From assembly GCF_001612885.1 (NCBI RefSeq), contig NZ_BDBH01000014.1:62001-126000 (forward strand): a DNA stretch of 64,000 bases, read 5' to 3'. Below, in pieces: positions 19,017 to 27,745 of this stretch; the stretch's first letter is position 1, and the number at the start of each line of letters is the position of its first letter. This DNA comes from Nocardia harenae NBRC 108248 (GTDB taxonomy: Bacteria > Actinomycetota > Actinomycetes > Mycobacteriales > Mycobacteriaceae). The notes below the pieces were generated by a model that was given only the letters and a program-made list of their open reading frames with translations, made no database searches and had not been told where the DNA came from. The position numbers and the translations under genes are program-made.

Positions 19017-19925
19017 GTGCCATCGTGGGCAACCGTGCGTCATCAGTTGGCCGCCACCCGGTCTGTCCCCCGCGTGGCCGCATCCGCCTGTGCCCTCGCC
19101 GCCGCGGCGATCATCGTCTCCAGCGGTACGGTTTCCCTCTCCGCCGCGCATGCCGCGCCCGCCGTCCCGATGCTGGAACAGGCCAACCTCGCCGGTTTCG
19201 ACTCCGATCTGAGCAGCCGGATCGCCAAGGCCAACGCCTACCTGGCCGGACGCCCCGGCACCACCGGGTACGTGGTGCGGGACCGGGTGACCGGCGGCGT
19301 CTACGCCAACGAGAACGCCGAAGCGTCGGTCTGGACCGCCTCCACCATCAAGCTGGCCATCGCGGCCGACCTGCTGAACCGCGCCAGGGTCGGCGCCATC
19401 CAGCTGCCGCCGGAGGACCGCGGGCTGCTGGAGTCGATGCTCGCCACCTCCAACGACCACGCCGCCGACGTGCTGTGGACCAAGTACGCCGGGCTCGACC
19501 GGATGGCCTTCAACAACGCCTTCCGGGCCAACGGCATGAGCACCCTGGTGCCGCAGCCCACCGAGACCGCGCTCTTCCCGGACTGGTCGTTCCAGAAGTG
19601 CACCGCCGCCGACCTCGATCGGCTGATGGACAACATCGTCACCCAGATGCACCCGGACGACCGGGCCTACCTGTTCGACCGGATGCGCTCGGTCGACTCC
19701 AACCAGCACTGGGGCGTCTGGGGCGCGGGCGACAGGATGCGCCCCGGCCTGAAGAACGGCTGGTCCGCCGAGCAGGGCGGCTGGGTCGTCAACTCGGTCG
19801 GCTTCGCCGGGCCGGGCGAGCGCTACACCCTGGCGATCATGACCGCCATGGGTGAGGAGGGCGGTTACACCGACGGCGCCGCCACCGACACCGAGGTCGC
19901 GAAGATCCTGCTCGCCGGACGATAA
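19017..19925 (+). CDS. Secreted serine hydrolase, class A beta-lactamase-like fold
   Basis: A 302-residue exported protein; the signal peptide ends near SLSAAHA-APA. The penicillin-binding fold is marked by the S-x-x-K motif in TASTIKLAIAADLL, a TSNDHAADVLW segment in the S-D-N position, and LKNGWSAEQGGWVVNSVG in the K-T-G position, where threonine is replaced by asparagine. Similar actinobacterial proteins exist that are not resistance enzymes, so lactamase activity should not be assumed. The start is GTG. A perfect hairpin follows the stop. Confidence 0.78.
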   Translation: MPSWATVRHQLAATRSVPRVAASACALAAAAIIVSSGTVSLSAAHAAPAVPMLEQANLAGFDSDLSSRIAKANAYLAGRPGTTGYVVRDRVTGGVYANENAEASVWTASTIKLAIAADLLNRARVGAIQLPPEDRGLLESMLATSNDHAADVLWTKYAGLDRMAFNNAFRANGMSTLVPQPTETALFPDWSFQKCTAADLDRLMDNIVTQMHPDDRAYLFDRMRSVDSNQHWGVWGAGDRMRPGLKNGWSAEQGGWVVNSVGFAGPGERYTLAIMTAMGEEGGYTDGAATDTEVAKILLAGR

Positions 19926-19951
19926 GTCCGCGGCCTCTCCCGGCGCACCTA

Positions 19952-19987
19952 CCCGTGCCGCGGCACCGATCGGTGCCGCGGCACGGG
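19952..19987 (+). terminator. Perfect 16-bp-stem hairpin after the serine hydrolase
   Basis: CCCGTGCCGCGGCACC, loop GATC, then its exact complement GGTGCCGCGGCACGGG, 26 bases after the stop codon. There is no clear T-tract, as is common in high-GC actinobacteria. Confidence 0.75.
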
Positions 19988-20096
19988 CGTTCCGCGGGCA
20001 CGCCGCCGCTCGCCGTGACGGCCCAGCACCGGCGGACTACGGTAGGCGTGTCCGCAACACCGGGGCACGCGCCCCCGTCTGCCGAGGAGCACGACG

Positions 20097-21629
20097 ATGA
20101 GCACTCAGCCCGTGGAGACCCCTCGTCACCGGGTGGTCGTGATCGGATCCGGGTTCGGCGGCCTGTTCGGCACCAAGCACCTCAAGCGCGCCGACGTGGA
20201 CGTCACCCTGATCTCCAAGACCTCGACCCACCTCTTCCAGCCGCTGCTCTACCAGGTGGCGACCGGTATCCTCTCGGTCGGCGAGATCGCCCCGGCCACC
20301 CGGCTGGTGCTGCGCAAGCAGAAGAACGTGCAGGTGCTGCTCGGCGATGTCACCGATATCGACCTGGAGCACAACACCGTCAGCTCGCGGCTGCTCAACC
20401 AGACCACCCGGACCCCGTTCGACAGCCTGATCGTCGCCACCGGCGCGCAGCAGTCATACTTCGGCAACGATCGCTTCGCCACCTACGCGCCCGGCATGAA
20501 GACCATCGACGACGCGCTCGAGCTACGCGGCCGCATCCTCGGCGCCTTCGAGAGCGCCGAACTGGCCACCTCGCAGGAGATGCGGGACCGGCTGCTCACC
20601 TTCGTGGTGGTCGGCGCGGGCCCGACCGGCGTCGAGCTGGCCGGGCAGATCGCCGAGCTGGCCGACCGCACGCTGGAGGGCACCTTCAAGAACATCGACC
20701 CGCGCGATGCCAGGGTCATCCTGCTGGAGGGCGCGGGCGCGGTGCTCGGCCCGATGGGCGAGAAGCTGGGCAACAAGGCCCGCCGCCGGCTGGAGAACAT
20801 GGGCGTCGAGGTGCAGCTCAACGCCATGGTCACCGATATCGACGCGAACGGCGTCACGGTGAAGGACAAGGACGGCACGGTCCGCCGGATCGAATCGTCC
20901 TGCAAGGTCTGGTCGGCGGGCGTGCAGGCCAGCCCGCTCGGCAAGATGCTGGCCGAGCGCTCCGACGGCACCGAGACCGACCGGGCCGGCCGGGTGGTGG
21001 TCGAGCCGGACCTCACCATCAAGGGCCACCCGAACGTCTTCGTGGTCGGCGACCTGATGTCGGTGCCGAACGTGCCGGGCCAGGCGCAGGGCGCCATCCA
21101 GGGCGCGACCTACGCCGCCAAGCAGATCAAGGCCGGGCTGAACGGGCAGCAGCCCGCCGAGCGCAAGCCCTTCAAGTACCTCAACAAGGGCAGTATGGCC
21201 ACCGTCTCGCGGTTCAGCGCGGTGTGCCAGGTCGGCAAGCTGGAGTTCGGCGGCTTCATCGCCTGGCTGGCCTGGCTGGCGCTGCACCTCTACTACCTGA
21301 TCGGGTACCGCAGCCGGATCGTCACGGTGATCCAGTGGTTCGTCACCTTCTCCGGCCGCAGCCGCGGGCAGATGGCCGCGACCGAGCAGTGGGTGATGGC
21401 GCGGCTCGCGCTGGAGGCGGTGAACGCCGACGAGGAGGAGGCGGACGAGCTCGCCGCCGCGCTCGGCGCCCCGCCCGGCGAGCGCCACGGCCACGTCGGC
21501 AGCCAGGTCCCGCTGGACGCGGCGCTCGCCGAATCCACCACCACCGAGGACATCGCGGACGGCTCCGCCACCGCGCCGGCCGGGGGCGAACGCCCAGGAA
21601 AACAGGAGAGCAGCCACCCCGCTGTGTGA
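20097..21629 (+). CDS. ndh: Type II NADH dehydrogenase (NADH:quinone oxidoreductase)
   Basis: A 510-residue FAD enzyme that passes electrons from NADH to menaquinone at the inner face of the membrane without pumping protons. It has the FAD-binding VVVIGSGFGGLFGTKHL near residue 12, the family motif HLFQPLLYQVATGILS, the NADH-binding VVVGAGPTGVELAGQIAEL near residue 168, and FVVGDLMSVPNVPGQAQGAIQGATYAAKQI. A membrane-associating helix pair (FGGFIAWLAWLALHLYYLIGY) lies near residue 385. The charged C-terminal tail after residue 450 is longer than average. The ATG follows CGAGGAG. Confidence 0.93.
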   Translation: MSTQPVETPRHRVVVIGSGFGGLFGTKHLKRADVDVTLISKTSTHLFQPLLYQVATGILSVGEIAPATRLVLRKQKNVQVLLGDVTDIDLEHNTVSSRLLNQTTRTPFDSLIVATGAQQSYFGNDRFATYAPGMKTIDDALELRGRILGAFESAELATSQEMRDRLLTFVVVGAGPTGVELAGQIAELADRTLEGTFKNIDPRDARVILLEGAGAVLGPMGEKLGNKARRRLENMGVEVQLNAMVTDIDANGVTVKDKDGTVRRIESSCKVWSAGVQASPLGKMLAERSDGTETDRAGRVVVEPDLTIKGHPNVFVVGDLMSVPNVPGQAQGAIQGATYAAKQIKAGLNGQQPAERKPFKYLNKGSMATVSRFSAVCQVGKLEFGGFIAWLAWLALHLYYLIGYRSRIVTVIQWFVTFSGRSRGQMAATEQWVMARLALEAVNADEEEADELAAALGAPPGERHGHVGSQVPLDAALAESTTTEDIADGSATAPAGGERPGKQESSHPAV

Positions 21630-21702
21630 CCCATCCGACGCCGCGTCCGGATCCGAATAGGAACGTCGGGACTTGTCGTTCCAGCCGGATGAAAGGTGAC
21701 GT

Positions 21703-22554
21703 ATGGCCATCGTGGGGGCACAACCGGGGAAGCACCGGGCGCCCAACGCACAGCGGCAGAAGATCGGATCGATGGTCGCGCTGGGCGCGTTACCGCTGGT
21801 CGTGGCGCTCGTCGGCGCCGGAACCGCGAACGCCGACCCCGGCACGCCCGACCCGGTGACCCAGCCCGAGCAGCGCACCGCGGCCGATCCGCTGGCCGCG
21901 CTCTTCGCCGGGCAGCCCGCCCAGATCGCGCTGCCCGAGCTCCCCGCTCCGCTGCGCGAGCTGACCGGCGGGGCCGCGCCGGTCGCCGTACCCTTCGCGG
22001 CGCCGGTGGACGCGCCGCTCTACCGGGCGCTGCCGGACCAGGGCTACCTGGCGCCCGCCGGGGCGCCGCACGGCCCGATCCCGGTCGAGGCGGTGGCGCC
22101 GATCGCGCCGCCGGAGGGGAAGATCCGGATCGGCGACATCATCGTCGACGCGCCCGGCTTCCTCGCGCCGGACCAGGTCTTCGCGATCAACGACGGGGCC
22201 GCGCAGGCGGAGGCGCAGCTGGCGACGTTCTACGACTCGGTCGGGATGGAGCGGAGCCGGTCGGACAAGATGGCGGCGCAGACGCTCAGCTCGGCCGCCA
22301 TCGGGGCGACCGTCGCCACCAACCTGTCGATGCCGCTCACCTCGGCCTCGGTGATGGTCGGCGCGGGTGCCGGACTGCTGGCCGGGGTGCCGTTCCTGCC
22401 GATCGGGCTGCTCATCGGGCCGATTCTCGGTGGGGCCATCGGCGGGGCCGTCATCGCGGTGCCCGCCGCCGCGCTCGGCGGGGCGATCGGTGCCGCCGTC
22501 GGTGCGGGGATCGGGTACGGGACGCCGGGGTACGGGGAGCCCGCTCCGGCGTAG
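21703..22554 (+). CDS. Secreted glycine-zipper protein of unknown function
   Basis: A 283-residue exported protein. The signal peptide ends LVGAGTANA-DPG. The middle has Pro/Ala-rich stretches, and the C-terminal third contains repeated small-residue membrane-like segments (LIGPILGGAIGGAVIAVP, LGGAIGAAVGAGIGYGTP) typical of glycine zippers. GAAAGGTGACGT just upstream of the ATG is a strong ribosome-binding site. The type recalls conserved hypothetical envelope proteins of mycolate-containing actinobacteria, but no function can be assigned. Confidence 0.7.
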   Translation: MAIVGAQPGKHRAPNAQRQKIGSMVALGALPLVVALVGAGTANADPGTPDPVTQPEQRTAADPLAALFAGQPAQIALPELPAPLRELTGGAAPVAVPFAAPVDAPLYRALPDQGYLAPAGAPHGPIPVEAVAPIAPPEGKIRIGDIIVDAPGFLAPDQVFAINDGAAQAEAQLATFYDSVGMERSRSDKMAAQTLSSAAIGATVATNLSMPLTSASVMVGAGAGLLAGVPFLPIGLLIGPILGGAIGGAVIAVPAAALGGAIGAAVGAGIGYGTPGYGEPAPA

Positions 22555-22713
22555 TCGCTCTGGGCGGCGCGCCGGGAGTTCTCGGTGCACCGCGCGTCGC
22601 GGCGGGGGCCGGGTTCGTTCCGGTCGCCGCCGCATCGTGCGTTTCGGGCATGGTCGTGGCGGATGGCGCGCGGCTGCCTGCCTCGCAGGCGTCGGGTGCG
22701 CTGCGCGCCCGGC

Positions 22714-23418
22714 TCAGGCGCCGGCCACGGCTGCCGCGCCGGGACGCGATTCTTCCGTCCGGCTCGACCGGACCTTCCCGACCTCGGTCCAGAGGCTGCC
22801 GCCCGCCGCGAGCGGGAGCCGGGCGGCGGTGAGCCCGATGGTCTCGGCGGGGCGATCGTCCGGGTAGCGCAGGACGCTCTCCAGCGTGCGCGGTGCGCTC
22901 AGCGCATCGTCGGCGCCGCTCCCCGACCCCAGTTCCAGCCGGTGCCGCAGCAGCGGAATCGATTCCGCGCCTTCGATATCCGCGATCAGACCGCCGGTCC
23001 AGTGGCCGTGGTCCTCACCGGCCCTGCCGATCCGCACCCGCTCCCTGACCCGCACGACGGCGTCCGGGGCCAGCCGCAGCTCGGTGACCACGCGGTGCCG
23101 CGCACCGCCCGCCACGATGGTCGGCTCGGTATCCAGGTCCAGCTCGGCCCCGGCGCCCACCGTGAGCCGCCAGTGCGCGCTGGAATCGGGCGTCCCGCGC
23201 GCCGGCAGCGCGATCATGGCCGCTACCGAGCGCAGCAGCAGCCGCGCGCCGGGCAGCACCTCGACGCTCAGCTCCAGGTGGTCACCGCCGAGCGGCGTGG
23301 CGGCGGTGCCGATGAGGTGCACCGTGTCCGGCCCGGTCTGCCGCCCCGCGATCCCGCCCACCGCCTCGATCCGCGGCGACACTCCCGGCGCGGCGAGCAC
23401 GCGCAGGACGGTCCGCAC
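22714..23418 (-). CDS. ureD: Urease accessory protein UreD
   Basis: A 234-residue UreD/UreH protein. With UreF and UreG it forms the complex that loads nickel into apo-urease. Family-like segments are HLIGTAATPLGGDHLELSVEV, GAELDLDTEPTIVAGGARHR and VRVRERVRIGRAGEDHG. GTG at 23416-23418 is one base after the ureG stop. It is last gene of ureFGD. The 159 bases downstream to the convergent secreted protein hold nothing recognisable. Confidence 0.88.
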   Translation of the reverse strand: MRTVLRVLAAPGVSPRIEAVGGIAGRQTGPDTVHLIGTAATPLGGDHLELSVEVLPGARLLLRSVAAMIALPARGTPDSSAHWRLTVGAGAELDLDTEPTIVAGGARHRVVTELRLAPDAVVRVRERVRIGRAGEDHGHWTGGLIADIEGAESIPLLRHRLELGSGSGADDALSAPRTLESVLRYPDDRPAETIGLTAARLPLAAGGSLWTEVGKVRSSRTEESRPGAAAVAGA

Positions 23419-23419
23419 G

Positions 23420-24127
23420 TCAGTGCGCCGCCGACCCGGCGGCGTCCCGCTCGGCCACCGCGCGCAGCTGCTCGCGCACCCAGGCCAGCACCGGCGTCGC
23501 CGCCGGATCCGCGGTGAGCGAGATCAGCGCCGTCGGCCGCCCCTCCCGCACCTTGGCGGCGTCCCGCTCCATGACGCCGAGGTCGGCGCCGACCAGCGGG
23601 GCCAGGTCGGTCTTGTTCACCACCAGCAGATCCGAGAAGGTGACGCCGGGCCCGCCCTTGCGCGGCACCTTGTCGCCGCCCGCGACGTCCACCACGAAGA
23701 TCTGCACGTCGATCAGCCCGGACGAGAAGGTGGCGGTGAGGTTGTCGCCACCGGACTCCACCAGGATCAGATCCAGCGGCGGGTTCGCGGCCACCAGGTC
23801 GTCGATGGCGTCGAGATTGGCGGTGATGTCGTCGCGGATGGCGGTGTGCGGGCAGCCGCCGGTCTGCACCGCGTTGATCCGCTCGTCCGGCAGCACCGCG
23901 TGCCTGCGCAGGAAGTCGGCGTCCTCGGTGGTGTAGATGTCGTTCGTCAGCACCGCCAGCGACAGCTCGTCCCTCAGCTGCCTGCACAGCGCCGCCACCA
24001 GCGCCGTCTTCCCCGACCCCACCGGCCCGCCGATCCCCACCCGCAGCGCCTCGCCGGGGACGCGGTCGCGCTTCGGGCGGTCGTGGGTGTGGTCGTGCGG
24101 TTCACCGTCGATGAGGTGCGGGGGCAT
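23420..24127 (-). CDS. ureG: Urease accessory GTPase UreG
   Basis: A 235-residue SIMIBI GTPase that powers nickel delivery to urease. It has the P-loop VGIGGPVGSGKTALVAAL, the conserved NDIYTTEDA, the nickel-binding CPH motif in TGGCPHTAIRDD, LILVESGGDNL and the NKTDL specificity motif. The N-terminus (M-P-P-H-L then PHDHTHD) is histidine-rich. No ureE was seen, and His-rich UreG proteins may help hold nickel in its absence (inference). ATG 24127 is used because the longer frame runs into ureF. Confidence 0.95.
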   Translation of the reverse strand: MPPHLIDGEPHDHTHDRPKRDRVPGEALRVGIGGPVGSGKTALVAALCRQLRDELSLAVLTNDIYTTEDADFLRRHAVLPDERINAVQTGGCPHTAIRDDITANLDAIDDLVAANPPLDLILVESGGDNLTATFSSGLIDVQIFVVDVAGGDKVPRKGGPGVTFSDLLVVNKTDLAPLVGADLGVMERDAAKVREGRPTALISLTADPAATPVLAWVREQLRAVAERDAAGSAAH

Positions 24128-24140
24128 TCCGGGGGTCCTT

Positions 24141-24770
24141 TCAGCTGGCGAACAGGGGCATTTCGCGGCGCGGATGACGTTCCGCGAGCACGTCCTGCAG
24201 GGGGTCGGAGAGTGCGGCCAGGTCTTGCGCGGCTGCCTCGGCCGTCGCGTCGCAGAGTTCCGTGAGGCGGAAGGTGGTGGCCGCGACGGCGGCGGGGTCC
24301 AGCGCGAGCAGGCGCTGCGCGGCGGTCGCGGCACCGGTCAGCGTCGTGTAGACGACGACATCCGCGATCTCGCGCGGCGTGGTGCCGTACTCGCGGCCGA
24401 CCAGGCCGAAGACGGTCGACAGGTGTGGGCGCGGGGGCAGTTCCGCCCACACCGGGCCGGGGCGCAGTCTGCTCGCGAGCCGGAGCAGGCCGCGGCCCTG
24501 GGCTCGCGACGCATCCCTGGCCGCGGGTGACGGCGTCCTGGCGTCGGCCTCCAGCTCGGCCCGCGCCGGGGTCAGGGTTCCGGCGCAGACCGCGGCCGCC
24601 AGCGAGGCGGCGACCAGGCCGGTCGTGCGAATGCGCCGGGCCAGGTACCGCTCGACCGTGCCCGCGTCACGGAGCAATCCGGACGCAACGGCCTCCTCGA
24701 CCCCGCCGGAGTGCACGTGCCCGCCGATCGGCAGCCGGGAGTCGGCGAGCGCGAGCAGGGTCGAGAGCAT
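24141..24770 (-). CDS. ureF: Urease accessory protein UreF
   Basis: The 209-residue all-helical UreF bridges UreD and UreG. The start MLSTLLALADSRLPIGGHVHSGGVEEAV is diagnostic, with LGREYGTTPREIADVVVYTTLTG-type helices later on. It lies 13 bases upstream of ureG, so ureFGD is one transcript. In related actinobacteria it normally follows ureC directly; here ureC is about 6.1 kb away. Confidence 0.92.
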   Translation of the reverse strand: MLSTLLALADSRLPIGGHVHSGGVEEAVASGLLRDAGTVERYLARRIRTTGLVAASLAAAVCAGTLTPARAELEADARTPSPAARDASRAQGRGLLRLASRLRPGPVWAELPPRPHLSTVFGLVGREYGTTPREIADVVVYTTLTGAATAAQRLLALDPAAVAATTFRLTELCDATAEAAAQDLAALSDPLQDVLAERHPRREMPLFAS

Positions 24771-24931
24771 TTTCTGATCCTAGGGGCGCTGGATCTTTGC
24801 CGCGCGCGGGCCGCACCCACCACTACTTGGTGAAGTCGCCGCCGACGGTGCAGGATGGCACGAAGGCCGGAGGCTTGATCAGCGGAGACGACGCCCGATC
24901 AGACTGCGGGGGACAGCCGGAGGAGTCAGCT

Positions 24932-25528
24932 TTGTCGCCGTCGAAACTCGGGACCCGAGGGCGTCTTCTCGCCGCGATCGTCGCGATCCTGCTCATCGTG
25001 GTAGCTGCGCTGGTCCCGACCGTGCTCGATGCGGTCGCCGACGACGATGAACCCGCCGCAGCGCCACCGGACCTGTGCGCGGCGATCGGCGTCACGGTAT
25101 TCGAGCGTTGGGTGCCCGCGGCCCTCCCCGTCCCGGAGGCGACCTACTCCTCGGGCCCTGATGCGGCCTGCGACTACCGATCCGACCCGCGCTCGAACAC
25201 CGCCTCCGGATCGCTGCACGTGCGCCTCCTCGCGCACGGCCGATTCGCTTGGCGTTCGGGAGCCGACCGCGCCTCCCGCGCCCTCGCGGCCGCGTGCGAG
25301 GCGACCACGGCCAGCGGGCCGCTGCGCGAGACCGAAAGCCTCGGCCGCCCGGCCTGCGTCGCCTACCAGGAAGACACCGCTGCCGACATCGGCTCCGGCT
25401 CCGCCGTCATTCGCGACGGCGCGGACCTGTACTGGATCGATTACGTCGCCGGCCCCGGCTCCATCGACCGGGTTCGAGAGGCGATCGCCGATGTGGCCTC
25501 CGCCGCCCTCAGCCGCGTTCGCCGGTGA
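24932..25528 (+). CDS. Single-pass membrane protein with extracytoplasmic four-cysteine domain
   Basis: Not firmly recognised. The 198-residue protein has a short basic N-terminus (LSPSKLGTRGR), one transmembrane helix (LLAAIVAILLIVVAALVPTV), and an outside domain with four spaced cysteines (DLCAAIG, AACDYRSD, AACEATT, RPACVAYQ), suggesting two disulphides. The layout is DUF3558-like. The TTG at 24932-24934 is taken as start because GGAGGAG ends about 7 bases before it; a longer frame upstream runs antisense to ureF. It is first of four same-strand genes with type VII secretion features inserted within the urease locus. Confidence 0.6.
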   Translation: MSPSKLGTRGRLLAAIVAILLIVVAALVPTVLDAVADDDEPAAAPPDLCAAIGVTVFERWVPAALPVPEATYSSGPDAACDYRSDPRSNTASGSLHVRLLAHGRFAWRSGADRASRALAAACEATTASGPLRETESLGRPACVAYQEDTAADIGSGSAVIRDGADLYWIDYVAGPGSIDRVREAIADVASAALSRVRR

Positions 25529-25666
25529 TGCCGGCGACCGGTTGACACAGTAATCGGTATCGGCCAGGGTGAGAACCGCCGACCGACCGCGGTGCGGCGT
25601 TCGCGTGCAGGGGGTACACGATTTGACCGAGGCCATGCGCCGAAGCGATCGCCACGGGAGAAGTTC

Positions 25667-26578
25667 ATGACGAACGGCGGCTACTTCAACCATTACGACG
25701 ATCCCGACGAGTTCTGGGACGAAGCACCGCTCGAACCGGCATCGAACTCGGCCTCGCGAGCGCCGCTGCCGATGCGCAACACGGCACCGTCGAATAACAC
25801 GCCAGTGTCCGATTTCAAATCTCGAGATATCGGAAGCACGGAGAACGACGTTGCGGGAGCGGGAGCAGGCGGAGATACGGTCGCGGACGCACTGCGATTT
25901 CATGCCTACATGCGAGAGACCCGACGACTGCTGAACCTGATGGCAGAACCCGAGCCTCGGACGGTGACCGGCTCCGACCGGACGACATCGGTCACGGTGA
26001 GCCTGGGCGTGAATACCGAATTCATCGAAATCTACATCGACAGCAGGTGGCAGACCCGCCTGGATCCATCGCAATTGCGGCACGCAGTCATCGAAGCAGC
26101 GAACGACGCCGCGCGGGTACGCGCCGCCGCAGCTTCCAGCACTGACAATCATACGGAGATCCTGGCGCGGTTGCGTGGCCTCGCACCGGACGACTTTCCG
26201 GCTACGCCGATCGCCAGCACACTTGCCCCGGCGGACACCTCCGCCGCCGCTGGCGGTCGATGGCGGAACTCGATCTTGGATCTGGCTCGAAGTATCTCCG
26301 ATTCACCGGCCGTCGGCCAGGATATCGTCGGTGACAGCGCGCAAGCCCACGGCCGGGGCAGCGTTACCCTGACTCCTCACGGAGCCCTCGCGGACTGCGC
26401 GATCGACGCTCTGTGGGCCGCCGGGCAGAGCGGCGGGACGATCGCGGCGGCAGTGAACGAAGCAATACGTGCCGCAGCGAGGGAAAGCACCGCACGAACA
26501 GACGCCACGAACCCGCTCGAGCGCGCGAACAGGCTCATAGCAGAGGCGATAGCTTTTCTCGACAACAATGCCCGATAG
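25667..26578 (+). CDS. Protein with two YbaB/EbfC-like segments (EspL-type, type VII secretion-associated)
   Basis: The 303-residue protein has a Pro/Asn-rich N-terminus and then two regions with the same pattern. One is near residue 100 (TSVTVSLGVNTEFIEIYIDSRW, then a helix LRHAVIEAANDAARV). The other is near residue 225 (GSVTLTPHGALADCAIDALW, then IAAAVNEAIRAAA). That strand-strand-helix pattern is the YbaB/EbfC fold, which in actinobacteria occurs in EspL-like proteins of ESX loci. ATG 25667 follows GGGAGAAG. It abuts the next gene without a gap. Its GC and codon bias are lower than in the flanking urease genes. Confidence 0.6.
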   Translation: MTNGGYFNHYDDPDEFWDEAPLEPASNSASRAPLPMRNTAPSNNTPVSDFKSRDIGSTENDVAGAGAGGDTVADALRFHAYMRETRRLLNLMAEPEPRTVTGSDRTTSVTVSLGVNTEFIEIYIDSRWQTRLDPSQLRHAVIEAANDAARVRAAAASSTDNHTEILARLRGLAPDDFPATPIASTLAPADTSAAAGGRWRNSILDLARSISDSPAVGQDIVGDSAQAHGRGSVTLTPHGALADCAIDALWAAGQSGGTIAAAVNEAIRAAARESTARTDATNPLERANRLIAEAIAFLDNNAR

Positions 26579-26596
26579 ATGGGGGACACGTTCACC

Positions 26597-26914
26597 ATGG
26601 CTCCACGTCCGAGCGCGGACCACATCCGAGTGGCCACCGACAGCCTGCGCAACGAGGCGGGAGTGTGGATACGAGAGTCCGATACGCTCGCCTCGGTATC
26701 CGATTCGATCGGCGAGCTGAAGTTCAACCGGACCGAGGCCGGAATATTCCAGATCATTGTGTCGGCTCACTCGAAGGTCGTGGAGTCGGCATCGGCCAGG
26801 TGCAGAGAGGGTGCGGCGGCTTTCACAGAAACCGGCCTCATTCTGCGGAAGGTTGCCGATATCTACGACGAGGAAGAGCGGACGCAAGCCGACCGGCTGA
26901 ACAACATCTGGTAG
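26597..26914 (+). CDS. EspC-like type VII secretion-associated protein
   Basis: A 105-residue helical protein. The helix-turn-helix hairpin and the ending GLILRKVADIYDEEER contain Y-D-E-E-E, a match to the Y-x-x-x-D/E type VII secretion signal. The ending resembles EspC-family proteins (A-x-x-Y-x-x-x-D). An in-frame ATG at 26579 directly follows the upstream stop, but ATG 26597 lies 9 bases after GGGGGA and is preferred. It is probably an exported partner or chaperone-bound substrate; no ESX core gene is in the window. Confidence 0.65.
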   Translation: MAPRPSADHIRVATDSLRNEAGVWIRESDTLASVSDSIGELKFNRTEAGIFQIIVSAHSKVVESASARCREGAAAFTETGLILRKVADIYDEEERTQADRLNNIW

Positions 26915-26940
26915 TCGACAGTGACATTCGGGGGAAGATA

Positions 26941-27726
26941 ATGGACTTCAGCATTGCAGAGTTCGAAGAGATTATATCTCAGATCGAGAACAAGCTCGAC
27001 GGACTCGAATCCACGATGAACTCGGTGCCGACTTTCGTCGGGACCGGCACGAGTCATTGGTGGGTGTCCGACGCGATGGCAGATGTTATTCGCTGGACAG
27101 GAGACAAGATCTACGAATTCTGTCAGTGGCTCCTGCGCACCGTGCGCGACCTGCTCGAAGGGGCCGCTGCACCGGTGTACATGGCAGTCTGCGCCAAGGA
27201 CTGGTTCGACATACGCGGCGCCGCGTCGCAGGTTGCCGGCAATGTCGATCCCAATGTTCTGCGGTCGACGGCGGAATGGCAGGGCTCCGCGCAGTTCGCC
27301 TATCGAGCCAGGGCCACCGCACACAACGCGGCCGCCAAGCGCATCGGCGACGTCGCCAAGGATTCGGCTACAGCTCTGATCGCGTCCGCCGGGGCGGGGC
27401 TGGTGTTCTATGGCGCTCTGCTCGGCATCCTCGTCAAGGCCACGATCGTCGTCACGACGGGACTCGGCGGCATCGCCTCGGGTGTCTTCTCCTGGGCGGG
27501 CGCGGCACTGATCGCCGGCGAGGCCGCGAGCGACTCGGCCTCGATCGTCGCCGCGATCACGGCGCTCACCGCGCTGCTCAGTGCCCAAGCCGCGACCTTC
27601 GCCGCTCTCGAAACGGCCGCGACCGACAACTCCGTGTGGGTGGACGGCAAGTGGCCGGACTCGCTGACATCCGGATTCGACAACGGCACCCGCCTGGACG
27701 GAACAGCGGAGTGGTCCATCAGGTAG
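26941..27726 (+). CDS. WXG-motif protein with hydrophobic segments, candidate type VII substrate or effector
   Basis: A 261-residue protein starting at an ATG after GGGGGAAG. An N-terminal helical part leads to STAEWQGSAQFAYRARA, which contains a W-x-G turn. Then follow three hydrophobic stretches (IASAGAGLVFYGALLGILVKATIVV, GIASGVFSWAGAALIAGEA, IVAAITALTALLSAQAATFA). This is the arrangement of longer WXG100-like proteins in which the WXG hairpin is fused to a membrane-active region. It is last of the four-gene cassette and converges on the MFS gene 20 bases away. The function is inferred only from motif and neighbours. Confidence 0.55.
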   Translation: MDFSIAEFEEIISQIENKLDGLESTMNSVPTFVGTGTSHWWVSDAMADVIRWTGDKIYEFCQWLLRTVRDLLEGAAAPVYMAVCAKDWFDIRGAASQVAGNVDPNVLRSTAEWQGSAQFAYRARATAHNAAAKRIGDVAKDSATALIASAGAGLVFYGALLGILVKATIVVTTGLGGIASGVFSWAGAALIAGEAASDSASIVAAITALTALLSAQAATFAALETAATDNSVWVDGKWPDSLTSGFDNGTRLDGTAEWSIR

Positions 27727-27745
27727 TGACCGGGCGTAGGGGCGA

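Noticed and set aside
24823..25095. Minus-strand frame ending KPPAFVPSCTVGGDFTK as a gene remnant
   Set aside because: The ending looks protein-like, but the rest is antisense to the membrane protein gene and no family is recognised.
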